Assembly: GCA_905372445.1 (NCBI GenBank)
Contig: CAJPPF010000020.1
Location: 1 to 22,372 of the forward strand
From: an uncultured Prevotella sp.
GTDB lineage: Bacteria > Bacteroidota > Bacteroidia > Bacteroidales > Bacteroidaceae
DNA: 22,372 nt
Direction of reading: 5' to 3'
Shown: positions 1-7,720 of the stretch, piece after piece
How the letters are laid out: each line of letters begins with the position of its first letter
Position numbering within the stretch: the stretch's first letter is position 1
Position numbers and translations under genes: made by a program
Notes under the pieces: generated by a model
What the model saw: only the letters and a program-made list of their open reading frames with translations
Database searches by the model: none
Told to the model about the DNA's origin: nothing

Positions 1-330
1 GCCAAGCAAAATCGAATCAACCCCGAATTTACGGAACATGGCGACAAATTTGCGCAGGTCTTTCCGCAAAAGTTCATCCGCATCCCGTTTTGTCATGGTT
101 CGTGCCGAATACTTCTCGTTTGGCAAAAGTTTGTGACCCCAACCGACGTATGGGTAGTGTTTTTCTGAGTGCCAGCCTTCAAAGTAGCGGCAGCATAAAA
201 AAGCACGTTCCATAAGCGGCAGTCGGTAGATTGCCGCCTGCCCGTCCGTTCCCTCTTGGCGGCTGATCTGCGCGGACACAGAACAGACCGTCAGAAGTGA
301 ACAGAGCATTGTCATGAATACACGCATCAT
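1..330 (-). CDS. Phage-type lysozyme (GH24), partial, C-terminus beyond the window
   Basis: This is the last visible gene of the tra operon. It starts with ATG at 330 and overlaps the traQ stop in an ATGA arrangement; a second ATG follows at 327. The visible 110 residues open with a hydrophobic signal-like stretch (about residues 3-20, ending SVSAQ), which suggests export to the periplasm. Residues about 40-60 read FEGWHSEKHYPYVGWGHKL, which matches the T4-lysozyme (GH24) active-site region: Glu in the EG motif is the expected catalytic acid, and GWGHKL corresponds to the family's G-x-GH segment. The following helix-rich part (MTKRDADELLRKDL) also fits GH24. The likely job is local opening of peptidoglycan so that the conjugation apparatus can cross the wall. 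CTnDOT-like elements commonly carry a lysozyme gene next to traQ. The C-terminal part is missing because the window ends here. Confidence 0.85.
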   Translation of the reverse strand, partial: MMRVFMTMLCSLLTVCSVSAQISRQEGTDGQAAIYRLPLMERAFLCCRYFEGWHSEKHYPYVGWGHKLLPNEKYSARTMTKRDADELLRKDLRKFVAMFRKFGVDSILLG

Positions 331-830
331 TTCAACAAGGGGCTGAAGTTGCCGATGGGAACGATGGTAAGATCGTCGTCCTTTACATTCCTGTTGTTGA
401 AGTCAAATTCCAGTTCGTAGGAGTTGCTAAAGTTATCCTCCACCACCACGATGAAATTATGCGCCTCATCACCCGCCGCCGTGTAGTACAGGCGGAATTT
501 TTCGTTCTCCAGCAGGTAGCGGTCGTTAGGCAGGAAGGTGATGCCGTTATCCATTTTGAGCGAGCCTTCCCCCTCGAACTGGAAATAGCGGATGGTATAG
601 AGCGTACCCGAAAAGTCGCCCTCCTTTTTCAGTTCACAGCGGATTTCCACTGTCTGCCCCTTTACTACCTTGTTCGGCACGGGCATGACCTCCACCGTGA
701 AGGGATAGGACTGCTGGATGTCCATGTCATCGTCACATGACACGAGGGTGAATGACATGGCGGCTATCAGGCATAACGCCACTGCCTTGAATATTGATGT
801 TCTCTTGTTTCTGTTGTTCAGTATGTTCAT
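327..830 (-). CDS. traQ: Conjugative transposon protein TraQ (DUF3872), lipoprotein
   Basis: This is a 168-residue protein. The start chosen is ATG at 830, which overlaps the traP stop (ATGA). The frame is open for 25 more codons upstream, but those lie inside traP and look unlike a leader. Residues 1-32 form a lipoprotein signal: basic NNRNKR, a hydrophobic core and a lipobox ending LVSC, followed by DDD. The mature part (YPFTVEVMPVPNKVVKGQTVEIRCEL) looks like a beta-sandwich of the DUF3872 family known as TraQ in Bacteroides conjugative transposons. It is probably anchored in an envelope membrane and assists the mating apparatus. Its exact role is not known. Position between traP and the lysozyme gene agrees with the CTnDOT order. 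Confidence 0.85.
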   Translation of the reverse strand: MNILNNRNKRTSIFKAVALCLIAAMSFTLVSCDDDMDIQQSYPFTVEVMPVPNKVVKGQTVEIRCELKKEGDFSGTLYTIRYFQFEGEGSLKMDNGITFLPNDRYLLENEKFRLYYTAAGDEAHNFIVVVEDNFSNSYELEFDFNNRNVKDDDLTIVPIGNFSPLLK

Positions 831-1729
831 TGTTCTTCGATTTTTAGATGGTTGTTTTTCTGTTTTTTCGTTGTCAGTTGCAGGTACTCGTTCAAGTCCT
901 TGCAACCGTCATAGAGGGAGGAACGGTCGGTGACACGTTCCCCGTATCGCATGGTAAGTGCGGCAAGCGTCCGCCGTCCGGCTTCGTCACGGTCGAGGAA
1001 GCAGCCGATGCGCCCGTATCCGTCCAGCAATCCCGCCGCCTTCTCCACGTTGGCGACTGAGTTCAGCACAAGACAGTCAGCGTTACCGGTTACACCAAGC
1101 GTCACGGCAGAGAGAAAGTCCATGAAGCCCTCGAACACGAGGCACTCGTCAGCCGGGATGTCATTCGCCTTTACCAGTGATACAGACTTCGGAGGTATGC
1201 AACCCTTGAAATATCGGCTTCTGACTTCATAGCCACCTGCCATGTTCGGAAAGCCAACGGCAAAATACCGTTTCCCACGCACACCGTAGTTCAAGCGGCA
1301 GCAGTGACGGGATGCGATGGCGTAAGGGATGCCCCGTTCCTCTAAATACTCCGTCAGCAGTGAGCGGAGCAGCGGAGCGACCTCCACATCCTCAAAAACG
1401 GATTCGGTCGGCTTCGAGAGATAGACGGGCTTTTCCCATCCGGCAACCGTCATATTGGCGGCTTCCGCTATGAACTTCGCTTGCTTCATGAAGTCATCGC
1501 TTTGCAGAAACTCCCCGGCAAGCGTGAAGATGTCGCCGCCCTTGCCCAAACCGAAGTCGTACCAGAGCTGTTTCGCCACGTTCACACGGAAAGAGGATGT
1601 GCGCTCGCCCCTGTACGGGGCAAGATACCACAGCTCGTTACCGCTCCTTCTGACAGGCTCATGCCCCAGCCGTGCGAGAAAATCCGCAAGCGGCATCCTT
1701 CTGACAGCATCTATTTCCGTCCTTTCCAT
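827..1729 (-). CDS. traP: TraP, DNA primase-like protein with degenerate zinc domain and toprim fold
   Basis: This is a 300-residue protein starting at ATG 1729, 7 nt after the traO stop. A longer frame reaches 1864, but the extra 45 residues are low-complexity and overlap traO, so they were rejected. Residues 10-70 resemble the CHC2 zinc-binding domain of DnaG primases (PYRGERTSSFRVN ... WYDFGLGKGGD), yet the zinc-binding Cys/His positions are replaced by other residues. Residues 195-285 are a toprim domain: LVFEGFMD with Glu200, and CFLDRDEAGR with the Asp246-x-Asp248 pair, followed by KDLNEYL. The protein therefore probably acts on nucleic acid in the donor or recipient cytoplasm, for example priming the transferred strand, although primase activity is inferred. 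Ending in an ATGA overlap with traQ, it is translationally coupled to that gene. Confidence 0.88.
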   Translation of the reverse strand: MERTEIDAVRRMPLADFLARLGHEPVRRSGNELWYLAPYRGERTSSFRVNVAKQLWYDFGLGKGGDIFTLAGEFLQSDDFMKQAKFIAEAANMTVAGWEKPVYLSKPTESVFEDVEVAPLLRSLLTEYLEERGIPYAIASRHCCRLNYGVRGKRYFAVGFPNMAGGYEVRSRYFKGCIPPKSVSLVKANDIPADECLVFEGFMDFLSAVTLGVTGNADCLVLNSVANVEKAAGLLDGYGRIGCFLDRDEAGRRTLAALTMRYGERVTDRSSLYDGCKDLNEYLQLTTKKQKNNHLKIEEQ

Positions 1730-1736
1730 GCCCGTG

Positions 1737-2312
1737 TCAGTTGATGATGAACTTGATACCGACCCCGAACTGCGTGTGGAACTTCCGTGTGTCGCCACCC
1801 CAAAGGCAACGCTCCCGCAGGTTGGCAAGCAGGGCGATACGGTCTGCCACGTAACACTCCACATCGAGCGTCAGCGCACCGCCGTAGATGAAGGCGTCCC
1901 GGTCGTGCAGCGTGGAGCCGTCATGCAGCACCTTCTTCCCCCAATTTACCGCCTCATATCCGGCGAGAGCCGAAGCCCCGGCATAGACGAAAACAATCTT
2001 TCGGGCGTCCGACAGTATCTTGAAGTAATAGCCGCCCTCCGCCGTGAACTGCGCCACGGGTATCTTGGTGTCCTTGTAGGGATTGTTCTTCAACAGGTAT
2101 TCGCCACCGAACACCCACTTGTTCCCCTTCTTCGTGTAGGTGGAGAGAGCCGCCCCGAAGCTGTACCCGCCGTCCTTGCCGCCGAGATTGAAGCCGTCCG
2201 CCATGTCCGCCCTCACCTCGATGCCCTGCATCTTCGGCAGACACCGCTGGGCGTGCGCCTGCCCTGTAAAAAGGGCAAGCGACGCGATGATTATTGCGAT
2301 GTACTTTCTCAT
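1737..2312 (-). CDS. traO: Conjugative transposon protein TraO
   Basis: This 191-residue protein starts at ATG 2312, only 2 nt after the traN stop. It has a clear signal peptide (MRKYIAIIIASLALFTGQAHAQ, residues 1 to about 22). The rest is rich in short alternating strands with aromatic residues (GGYSFGAALSTYT, WVFGGEYLL, EGGYYFKIL, IVFVYAGASALAGYE), as expected of a small outer-membrane beta-barrel. This matches the TraO family of Bacteroides conjugative transposons. It is probably an outer-membrane component of the mating-pair channel. The family assignment comes from operon position and overall sequence character; no catalytic motif is expected. Confidence 0.87.
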   Translation of the reverse strand: MRKYIAIIIASLALFTGQAHAQRCLPKMQGIEVRADMADGFNLGGKDGGYSFGAALSTYTKKGNKWVFGGEYLLKNNPYKDTKIPVAQFTAEGGYYFKILSDARKIVFVYAGASALAGYEAVNWGKKVLHDGSTLHDRDAFIYGGALTLDVECYVADRIALLANLRERCLWGGDTRKFHTQFGVGIKFIIN

Positions 2313-2314
2313 GG

Positions 2315-3301
2315 TCAGCGTACTTGAAGTTCGTTGATGGTACCCGCGCGTACCAAATCCTCGTTCTCAATCACGAAGGACTGGTGACGGCCGCCGTTCT
2401 TCTCGTTCAATTCCACCACGAGGCACTTGTCATCGGGGATGGTGAACTTCGCCATCGTGAAGACCGTGCGCTCGCTCTTTTTGCCCGGCACGAGGGTGGC
2501 GTAGTTCTGCGCGCGGAGCGGCAGAATAATCTGCTCCTGCACGGCAGTACGCTTCGCAACCTTCTTGTCCACGATTTTCCAAGTGATGTAGTCCACATCG
2601 AAAGGCACGTTGCTCTGGTTCTTTATCTCCGTGTGGAAATAAAGCAAGCCGTTGTGCGTGTAGATGCCTTTCAACAGGTATTGGATGCCGAAACGCTTGC
2701 AGCCGATATGCTTCACCTCGCGCTTGTTCTGTTTGTGGATGGACTTCATGATAAGGCGCACCAGCATCGGGCTTTCGCTGCCCAGCTCTTTCAGATAGAT
2801 TTCCTGCGCGTTGTTCGGGCGGTTCACCGTGCTGCCGTCATGGATGAAGTCGCACATCTCCACGTTGAGCAACAGCGGTTCGGCGGCGTACTTCACGTTG
2901 AAGGTGTAGAAACTGCCGTCCTCCGTGATGACGGACATATTCGTTTCGTTGGGAAAATTCCTTACGGTAGCCTTCACACGGATGATGTTCTCCGCTCCGT
3001 CGGCTTTCCCGGCAATCAGGTCGGGCGAGCCTAAATCGACATAGCGCACCTCCGCCGGAAAAATGACGTGGACGGTCTTGTCGTAGGTCACTTCCAGACC
3101 GTGCGGCGGTATCATGCGGTCGAAGGTCAGCTTGCGTGACAGCCCGTGATATAGGTCGCCGTCCGCCTCCTTCTGCGGATAGACCTCCTTCGTCAAGGTC
3201 GGTTGTTCACTTCCGTTGGTCGTTTCAACGGTTACATTCTCCTGCGCGTTGGCAGTTATGATGCCCATAGCGAGGGCAAACATGATGATTACTTTTCTCA
3301 T
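2315..3301 (-). CDS. traN: Conjugative transposon protein TraN (DUF4138, VirB9-like)
   Basis: This 328-residue protein begins at ATG 3301 with a signal peptide (residues 1-19, ending ANAQ). It is periplasmic or outer-membrane associated. The middle and C-terminal parts are beta-rich (KTVHVIFPAEVRYVDLGSPDLIAGKADG; LYFHTEIKNQSNVPFDVDYITWKIVDKK), typical of the DUF4138/TraN family, which is regarded as the VirB9-like outer-membrane core protein of Bacteroidetes type IV secretion systems. The start codon is directly preceded by the 19-nt leader CCACTAAAATCCAAAAGTA, which also precedes traI and, in variant form, mobA. The gene lies 34 nt after traM and 2 nt before traO. Confidence 0.92.
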   Translation of the reverse strand: MRKVIIMFALAMGIITANAQENVTVETTNGSEQPTLTKEVYPQKEADGDLYHGLSRKLTFDRMIPPHGLEVTYDKTVHVIFPAEVRYVDLGSPDLIAGKADGAENIIRVKATVRNFPNETNMSVITEDGSFYTFNVKYAAEPLLLNVEMCDFIHDGSTVNRPNNAQEIYLKELGSESPMLVRLIMKSIHKQNKREVKHIGCKRFGIQYLLKGIYTHNGLLYFHTEIKNQSNVPFDVDYITWKIVDKKVAKRTAVQEQIILPLRAQNYATLVPGKKSERTVFTMAKFTIPDDKCLVVELNEKNGGRHQSFVIENEDLVRAGTINELQVR

Positions 3302-3320
3302 TACTTTTGGATTTTAGTGG
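3302..3320 (-). promoter_or_regulatory. Conserved leader before the traN start codon
   Basis: CCACTAAAATCCAAAAGTA abuts the traN ATG. It differs from the traI leader only by one A in the A-run, though the flanking genes are unrelated, which argues for selection or duplication of the leader. Confidence 0.5.
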
Positions 3321-3335
3321 TAATTTTTATTGTTT

Positions 3336-4688
3336 TCAATATTTTTCTTGGTAAAGCATGACCCTGTACCCGGCTTTCAGATGCACCTTGACGGTTCGCA
3401 TCTTTTTGGCGATGTACTGGCTCGTGCCTTGTATCAGCCCCTTGCCCAAGTCGGAGGCGAGCTGCGCCCCGGCATTGGTGGAGATGTTGATGCTGCTTCC
3501 CAGCGAGCCGCCCATGTTGGCGGCGACCTCCCGGACGGCGTTCATCTCCATCGAGTTCGGGATGAAGATGCCGGGCTGTCCGTCCGTGTCATAGACCGCA
3601 AGCTCCACGGGGATAATCGTGCCGTCGTATTCCAGCGAGGTAATCTCGATGTCGAGCCGCTCACCCTGTATCTTGCCCGTGCCGACCACCACCGCACCCC
3701 GGGGTATTGTCCTGCCTGCCACCGCCATAGGCTCCAGCAGGCGCAGCCTTACCGTCTGCCCGTCCGTCACGCTCTGCGCCCCATGCACGCACGCCGGTAT
3801 GGTGTTCCTGTCCAATACCTCCGCCGTGCCGACAGCCGTGTTGAAACCCCGGTTGCGTTCCTGCGATAAGGCGGCGACAAACTCCGCGTTACTCATAGGC
3901 TGTGAGAGTGAAGAAACTACTTGATGCTCCACCTGTCTGATAGGCATTGCCTTGTTCTTCTTCCCTTTCTGCACGGTAGTTGGCTCTGCCCTCTGTTCCG
4001 CCGATGGCTGTCCTCCGTTCTGACCGCCCATGTACTTTGCCGCCAGCTCGTAGGACTTCTCCATAAGAGCCACCTGCTCGTCCATAGAGGAAGCCTTGCC
4101 CCTCTCGCTTTCCAGTTCCGACTCCAGCGATGCGATGCGCTCCAACAATTCGTCCATCTCCGCATTGTCGTTTTTCGGCTGGTCGTAGAAGTTTCCGAGC
4201 GTGGCGTTCAGGTCACGGTAGGCGGCTGCGGAGGACTGGATGGTCTGCGGCGTGGCTGGCTTTGCCCTTTCTTCCTTGCCGCCCGGATTGGCGAGGTCGA
4301 AGTCCACTCCGTTCTCCGTTCCCGCTATCTCGCGGTCGAACATGTCGCCCAGCTGCCCGATGGCACGGTTGCGGCTCTCCTGACGCTCTTCCATCTCCCC
4401 ATGCTCGTAGGCTTTCAGCTTGTCGCCGATAATCTGCCGGTTCGCCTTGTCAGCGTCGGGCATCTCGGTGTTGTATCCGTCCGTTCCCGGCGGTTGCTCC
4501 TTGCCGGAGGACGGGGCGAATATCAGCCACATCGCCCCGATGAACACCAACACCATAGCGGGCAGCACGATCATCTTCTGCCGTTTCAGCCGTTGCGCCT
4601 CTGTCAGCGGTTCGCGCTCCTTTTTCGGTTTCCCCGTTTCGGGAGCAGCTTTGTTCTCTTTCGTCGGTTCATTCTTTGTCTGTTCCAT
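3336..4688 (-). CDS. traM: Conjugative transposon protein TraM (VirB10-like)
   Basis: This 450-residue protein starts at ATG 4688 and overlaps the end of traL by 20 nt. The order of parts is VirB10-like: a cytoplasmic, Lys/Glu-rich N-terminus (1-38), one membrane helix (about 39-57, MIVLPAMVLVFIGAMWLIF), and a long hydrophilic linker with a coiled-coil-prone stretch (MDELLERIASLESELESERG). The conserved C-terminal beta domain covers about 290-450 and contains IPACVHGAQSVTDGQTVRLRL, IPRGAVVVGTGKIQGERLDI and a glycine/alanine-rich segment before the end. In VirB10 proteins this domain spans the outer-membrane core and senses energy from the inner-membrane ATPases; the same role is inferred here. 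The family is the Bacteroides TraM family. No sign of damage is seen. Confidence 0.93.
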   Translation of the reverse strand: MEQTKNEPTKENKAAPETGKPKKEREPLTEAQRLKRQKMIVLPAMVLVFIGAMWLIFAPSSGKEQPPGTDGYNTEMPDADKANRQIIGDKLKAYEHGEMEERQESRNRAIGQLGDMFDREIAGTENGVDFDLANPGGKEERAKPATPQTIQSSAAAYRDLNATLGNFYDQPKNDNAEMDELLERIASLESELESERGKASSMDEQVALMEKSYELAAKYMGGQNGGQPSAEQRAEPTTVQKGKKNKAMPIRQVEHQVVSSLSQPMSNAEFVAALSQERNRGFNTAVGTAEVLDRNTIPACVHGAQSVTDGQTVRLRLLEPMAVAGRTIPRGAVVVGTGKIQGERLDIEITSLEYDGTIIPVELAVYDTDGQPGIFIPNSMEMNAVREVAANMGGSLGSSINISTNAGAQLASDLGKGLIQGTSQYIAKKMRTVKVHLKAGYRVMLYQEKY

Positions 4689-4977
4689 ATAAATAAGGTG
4701 TTAAGTGATTGCCTGTTTCCGCCGGGGTCGGCAGTTCCACCCGTCCGGCGTGTCCCGTTTCCATATGTGAGCCGTCGTTCCTGCCGATGTCATAGACGGC
4801 TCTGCCGAAGGTGTAAAGGGCAAGCACCGCGAAGGCGGCGAACATCCCCAGCACGATGCGGCGGCGTGTTTCCGGCGGCAAGCCGTCCAGATACCCTTTG
4901 AGACTTGCCGCCAAGCGTTTCCGTTTGTCGTGGAGTTTCCAATACATGCCCCACATTGATTTTCTGATACTTTTCAT
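4669..4977 (-). CDS. traL: Conjugative transposon protein TraL (DUF3989)
   Basis: This is a 102-residue small membrane protein starting at ATG 4977, 6 nt after traK. It has a basic N-terminal half (KSIRKSMWGMYWKLHDKRKRLAASLKGYL), one predicted membrane helix at about residues 41-62 (IVLGMFAAFAVLALYTFGRAVY), and a hydrophilic tail. Size, topology and place between traK and traM match TraL/DUF3989 of Bacteroides conjugative transposons. Its function within the transfer channel is unknown. A short helper of the inner-membrane complex is the simplest reading. Its last 20 nt overlap traM, which suggests coupled translation. Confidence 0.88.
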   Translation of the reverse strand: MKSIRKSMWGMYWKLHDKRKRLAASLKGYLDGLPPETRRRIVLGMFAAFAVLALYTFGRAVYDIGRNDGSHMETGHAGRVELPTPAETGNHLTPYLYGTDKE

Positions 4978-4983
4978 GTCCTG

Positions 4984-5607
4984 TTACCGTTTGATAGTCT
5001 GTAAATCCTTGTTCTCAATGATGGTGAAACCCTCGATGGTAAAACCGTTCGGGTTGTCATCCGACCGCGATGCGTTCAGCAGGCGGCAGGTGGTCACGAG
5101 GCTGCGCTCGGTGACGTTGCTCTGCCGGATGATTTTCTGTGTGGCGTAGGTCACGGCACGGTAGGGATAGGCGTTGAAGTCGCACACCACGCTGTCCACC
5201 TTCAGCACTTGGTTGATGTTCCCGGCGATGATGCGGTTGTAGTACCCCTTCTCCGCGAAGTCCGAATAATAGTGGTACACGCTCTTGTCCGCCAGCAGCA
5301 AGGCACGTTTCACGTTGTGTTCAATCGCGCTTTTTTCAGGTGATAGCGTGAAGAACATCTCGTGGAAACGGCGCACATGTTCCCGTGCCTCCGCCGGGCG
5401 GTTCTGCGACAAATCCTGAGACAAGGCGAGCATCAGGCTCTTGCCGTTGTCCAGCACATAGATTTTCTCCCGTTGCTTCTCTGCGAAACGGTAGGAGTTC
5501 CACACGCTCCACACCGTCACCACGGCGCACAGCGAGAGGAAGACGATACCGAACAGGCGTATCTGCCTGAACGACGATTCGATGTTTCTAAGTGATTTGA
5601 ATTCCAT
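4984..5607 (-). CDS. traK: Conjugative transposon protein TraK (VirB8-like)
   Basis: This 207-residue protein starts at ATG 5607, 31 nt after the traJ stop. It has a short cytoplasmic N-terminus, one membrane helix at about residues 17-38 (LFGIVFLSLCAVVTVWSVWNSY), and a periplasmic domain of about 165 residues. That is the architecture of VirB8, an assembly factor of the inner-membrane complex. The sequence (EHVRRFHEMFFTLSPEK, DKSVYHYYSDFAEKGYYNRI, YRAVTYATQKIIRQ) is typical of the TraK family of Bacteroides conjugative transposons, which falls in the VirB8 fold group. It lies between traJ and traL as in CTnDOT. Confidence 0.92.
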   Translation of the reverse strand: MEFKSLRNIESSFRQIRLFGIVFLSLCAVVTVWSVWNSYRFAEKQREKIYVLDNGKSLMLALSQDLSQNRPAEAREHVRRFHEMFFTLSPEKSAIEHNVKRALLLADKSVYHYYSDFAEKGYYNRIIAGNINQVLKVDSVVCDFNAYPYRAVTYATQKIIRQSNVTERSLVTTCRLLNASRSDDNPNGFTIEGFTIIENKDLQTIKR

Positions 5608-5638
5608 TTATATTTTCCAATTTATGATTGCACATTGA

Positions 5639-6643
5639 TTATTTCAGCAATTTGCCGACACGTCCGACTGCGTTTCCTGCGGCTGCACCCGCCACGCTGC
5701 CCGCCATGCTTCCGGCTCGTCCCGCCATCTGGTTCACGTTGCGACCGTAACCGCCCATGCCTCCGGCTTGGATAATCCAGCCCGCAACGGTGGGAATGGT
5801 AAAGTAGCCGATGATGCCGATGCAGAGGAATACGATATACACCCCGTCGCTCGAATCCAGCGAGAAGTTCGGGTCTGCCTGCATCCGCTCGATGTCGTTT
5901 TGCAGCATCAGAACCTGTATCTTCGCCAGTATGGTGCTGAACATGTCCGATACCGGTAGCCACAGATAGACCTGTATATAGCGGCATATCCACTGCGTGA
6001 GCGTGTTTTGGAAACCGTCCCATACCGACAGGGCGAAGGCTATCGGACCGAGAATCGCCAGCACCACGAGAAAGAAGGTGCGGACGGTGTCTATCACGAG
6101 GGCGGCGGCTTGGAACAGCAGTTCGAGTATCTCGCGGAAGAAGTCGCGGATGCTCTTCTTCATGTTGTACATTCCCCGGTCGATATACATTCCCGCCATC
6201 GTCACCATGTCGGAGGGCGACCAGCCGAGTTCCTCCAGTTGCTTGTCAAATTCCTCGTTGGACACGAGGTAGGCGGTTTCGGGGTTGCGTACCATCGCCT
6301 CGTATTCCAGTTTGTCCTTCTGCTCCCGGTATCGGTTCATGTCCAGCGTTTCCGCCTCCAGCATCTTTGCCGTGCCCTGTACGACGGGTGAGAGGATGCT
6401 GTTTATCGTGCCCAGCACCACAGTCGGGAAGAACATGATGCACAGACCGATGGCAAAAGGACGGAGCATCGGGAATACGTCTATCGGTTCAGCTCTCGCC
6501 AGCGACTGCCATACCCGGTAGGCGACGTAGAACAGCGCACCCAGCCCGGCGATGCCTTTCGCCACACCAGCCATGTCCCCACACAGCGGCATCATCTGCT
6601 CATAAAGTGAACGTAAAATCTGATGAAGGTTGTCGAACTTCAT
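5639..6643 (-). CDS. traJ: Conjugative transposon protein TraJ (VirB6-like)
   Basis: This 334-residue polytopic inner-membrane protein starts at ATG 6643, 3 nt after traI. Hydrophobic segments lie near residues 25-48, 60-88, 160-205 and 262-290 (for example FAIGLCIMFFPTVVLGTI; AALVIDTVRTFFLVVLAILGPIAFALSVW; IVFLCIGIIGYFTIPTVAGWI). The C-terminus is Gly/Ala-rich (GGMGGYGRNVNQMAGRAGSMAGSVAGAAAGNAVG), a feature common in the family. It matches TraJ of Bacteroides conjugative transposons, which takes the place of VirB6/TrbL as the membrane platform through which the substrate passes. Family assignment is firm. The mechanistic role is transferred by analogy. Confidence 0.92.
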   Translation of the reverse strand: MKFDNLHQILRSLYEQMMPLCGDMAGVAKGIAGLGALFYVAYRVWQSLARAEPIDVFPMLRPFAIGLCIMFFPTVVLGTINSILSPVVQGTAKMLEAETLDMNRYREQKDKLEYEAMVRNPETAYLVSNEEFDKQLEELGWSPSDMVTMAGMYIDRGMYNMKKSIRDFFREILELLFQAAALVIDTVRTFFLVVLAILGPIAFALSVWDGFQNTLTQWICRYIQVYLWLPVSDMFSTILAKIQVLMLQNDIERMQADPNFSLDSSDGVYIVFLCIGIIGYFTIPTVAGWIIQAGGMGGYGRNVNQMAGRAGSMAGSVAGAAAGNAVGRVGKLLK

Positions 6644-6646
6644 AGG

Positions 6647-7276
6647 CTACCAGTATCTTTCGTTCATGTTCCCGTACAGCCCCATGATGCGGTCGAGGTC
6701 GTTCTTCTTTTTCGCACGCAGGTAACTCACGGAGATGTTCTTGTTCGTGTAGTAGCTCACGAGGTTGCGGTAACGCTTCATCTTCGAGTGGCAGCGTTCC
6801 ACCACGTCCATGCGCTCCTTGTCGGTCATGGAGAGCGTGGTGATGTTCACCACGTTCCTGAGTTCCGTCAACACTTCGTTGCTTTCCTCCAGCAGTTTCG
6901 TGTAGCCGAAAGCGATTGCGGAAAGCTCTTCGGGTCTGAAATTCCCGTCACGGAGCATCCGTTGGAAACTGTTCACATAGATGTCTGTGATGTCGCCCAC
7001 CATCAGGATGGTCTGCTGCACCTTGCGGGCGTCCTTGACCAGATTGTTCACCGATTTGAGGGCATCGTAATACTTCTTGCCCTGCTGATAGATTTTCACC
7101 GTCTCCTGAAAGTTGCTCACCATGTTCGTGGCGGTCTTGGAGGTATGGATGATGTTTTTGGAGGCATTGATGATGCCCTGCGCTAGATTGCCCGGATCGC
7201 TTACGACCCACTGTGCGCTTGCCCTGCCCGCGAAAAGCAGGCACAGGCAGATAATCATTGTTATTCTTGTTCTCAT
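6647..7276 (-). CDS. traI: Conjugative transposon protein TraI (DUF4141)
   Basis: This 209-residue secreted protein starts at ATG 7276. It has a signal peptide (residues 1 to about 21, ending GRASAQ) and then a largely helical body (NLAQGIINASKNIIHTSKTATNMVSNFQETVKIYQQGKKYYDAL), which resembles TrbJ/VirB5-type periplasmic proteins. It belongs to DUF4141, called TraI in CTnDOT nomenclature; it is not a relaxase despite the shared name with F-plasmid TraI. The start codon is directly preceded by the leader CCACTAAAATCCAAAGTAAC (7277-7296), nearly the same as the one before traN. It may be a minor pilus or adhesin component; this is inferred. Confidence 0.9.
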   Translation of the reverse strand: MRTRITMIICLCLLFAGRASAQWVVSDPGNLAQGIINASKNIIHTSKTATNMVSNFQETVKIYQQGKKYYDALKSVNNLVKDARKVQQTILMVGDITDIYVNSFQRMLRDGNFRPEELSAIAFGYTKLLEESNEVLTELRNVVNITTLSMTDKERMDVVERCHSKMKRYRNLVSYYTNKNISVSYLRAKKKNDLDRIMGLYGNMNERYW

Positions 7277-7296
7277 GTTACTTTGGATTTTAGTGG
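7277..7296 (-). promoter_or_regulatory. Conserved leader before the traI start codon
   Basis: CCACTAAAATCCAAAGTAAC abuts the traI ATG and fills most of the 23-nt gap after the DUF3876 gene. It is nearly the same as the traN leader. It probably serves translation initiation in a host that makes little use of Shine-Dalgarno pairing. Confidence 0.5.
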
Positions 7297-7299
7297 TTG

Positions 7300-7680
7300 T
7301 TATTCTTCGGTCGGATGTCCCGGCTGCGGCTTCACCCGCACATAGTCCCCGTTTGGCGAGAAAGTCAGCACATCCGTGGCCTCGTTGTAGGACACGTCGA
7401 TGCGGAAGCCGGTGTTCATGAACAGGTTGCCGTTCTCCTCCTGCAAGAGATAGGTTTCCGGCTTGAGCTTGCGGCGCAGACCGCTACGACGGAACACCGT
7501 CACTTTGTAGGCTTCGCCCTCCTTGTAGATAAGCACGTCAGGTTTTCCCTCCACGCTCTCCCAGTTCCCGCACAGCATGTCGCGGCGGTTGTCGGCCACG
7601 TCGCAGGATTGCAGCATCATGACCGCCAATCCGATAAGGCACTTGCTGACTTGCAGCATTTTCACTTTTGGTAAATTCAT
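7300..7680 (-). CDS. DUF3876 lipoprotein in the traH position
   Basis: This is a 126-residue protein starting at ATG 7680, 40 nt after the traG stop; a second ATG lies six codons downstream (MLQVSK). It carries a lipoprotein signal with lipobox LQSC at about residues 23-26, so it should be membrane-anchored facing the periplasm or outer-membrane interior. The rest looks like a small beta domain (NWESVEGKPDVLIYKEGEAYKVTVFRR; LTFSPNGDYVRVKP) similar to DUF3876 proteins that sit between traG and traI in many Bacteroides ICEs. The position corresponds to traH of CTnDOT, but equivalence by sequence was not checked, so no symbol is given. Its function is unknown. Confidence 0.82.
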   Translation of the reverse strand: MNLPKVKMLQVSKCLIGLAVMMLQSCDVADNRRDMLCGNWESVEGKPDVLIYKEGEAYKVTVFRRSGLRRKLKPETYLLQEENGNLFMNTGFRIDVSYNEATDVLTFSPNGDYVRVKPQPGHPTEE

Positions 7681-7720
7681 ACGCGTTTTTCTTTTTTGGT
7701 TGATACATTCTGTTTTTTAG

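Noticed and set aside
1730..1864. Longer N-terminus for traP
   Set aside because: The extra residues are serine/glycine-rich out-of-frame traO sequence; ATG 1729 lies 7 nt after the traO stop and starts the conserved domain.
1455..2327. A 290-codon open frame on the plus strand opposite traO and traP
   Set aside because: It is the complement of coding sequence with clear toprim and signal-peptide features; no domain or leader supports it.
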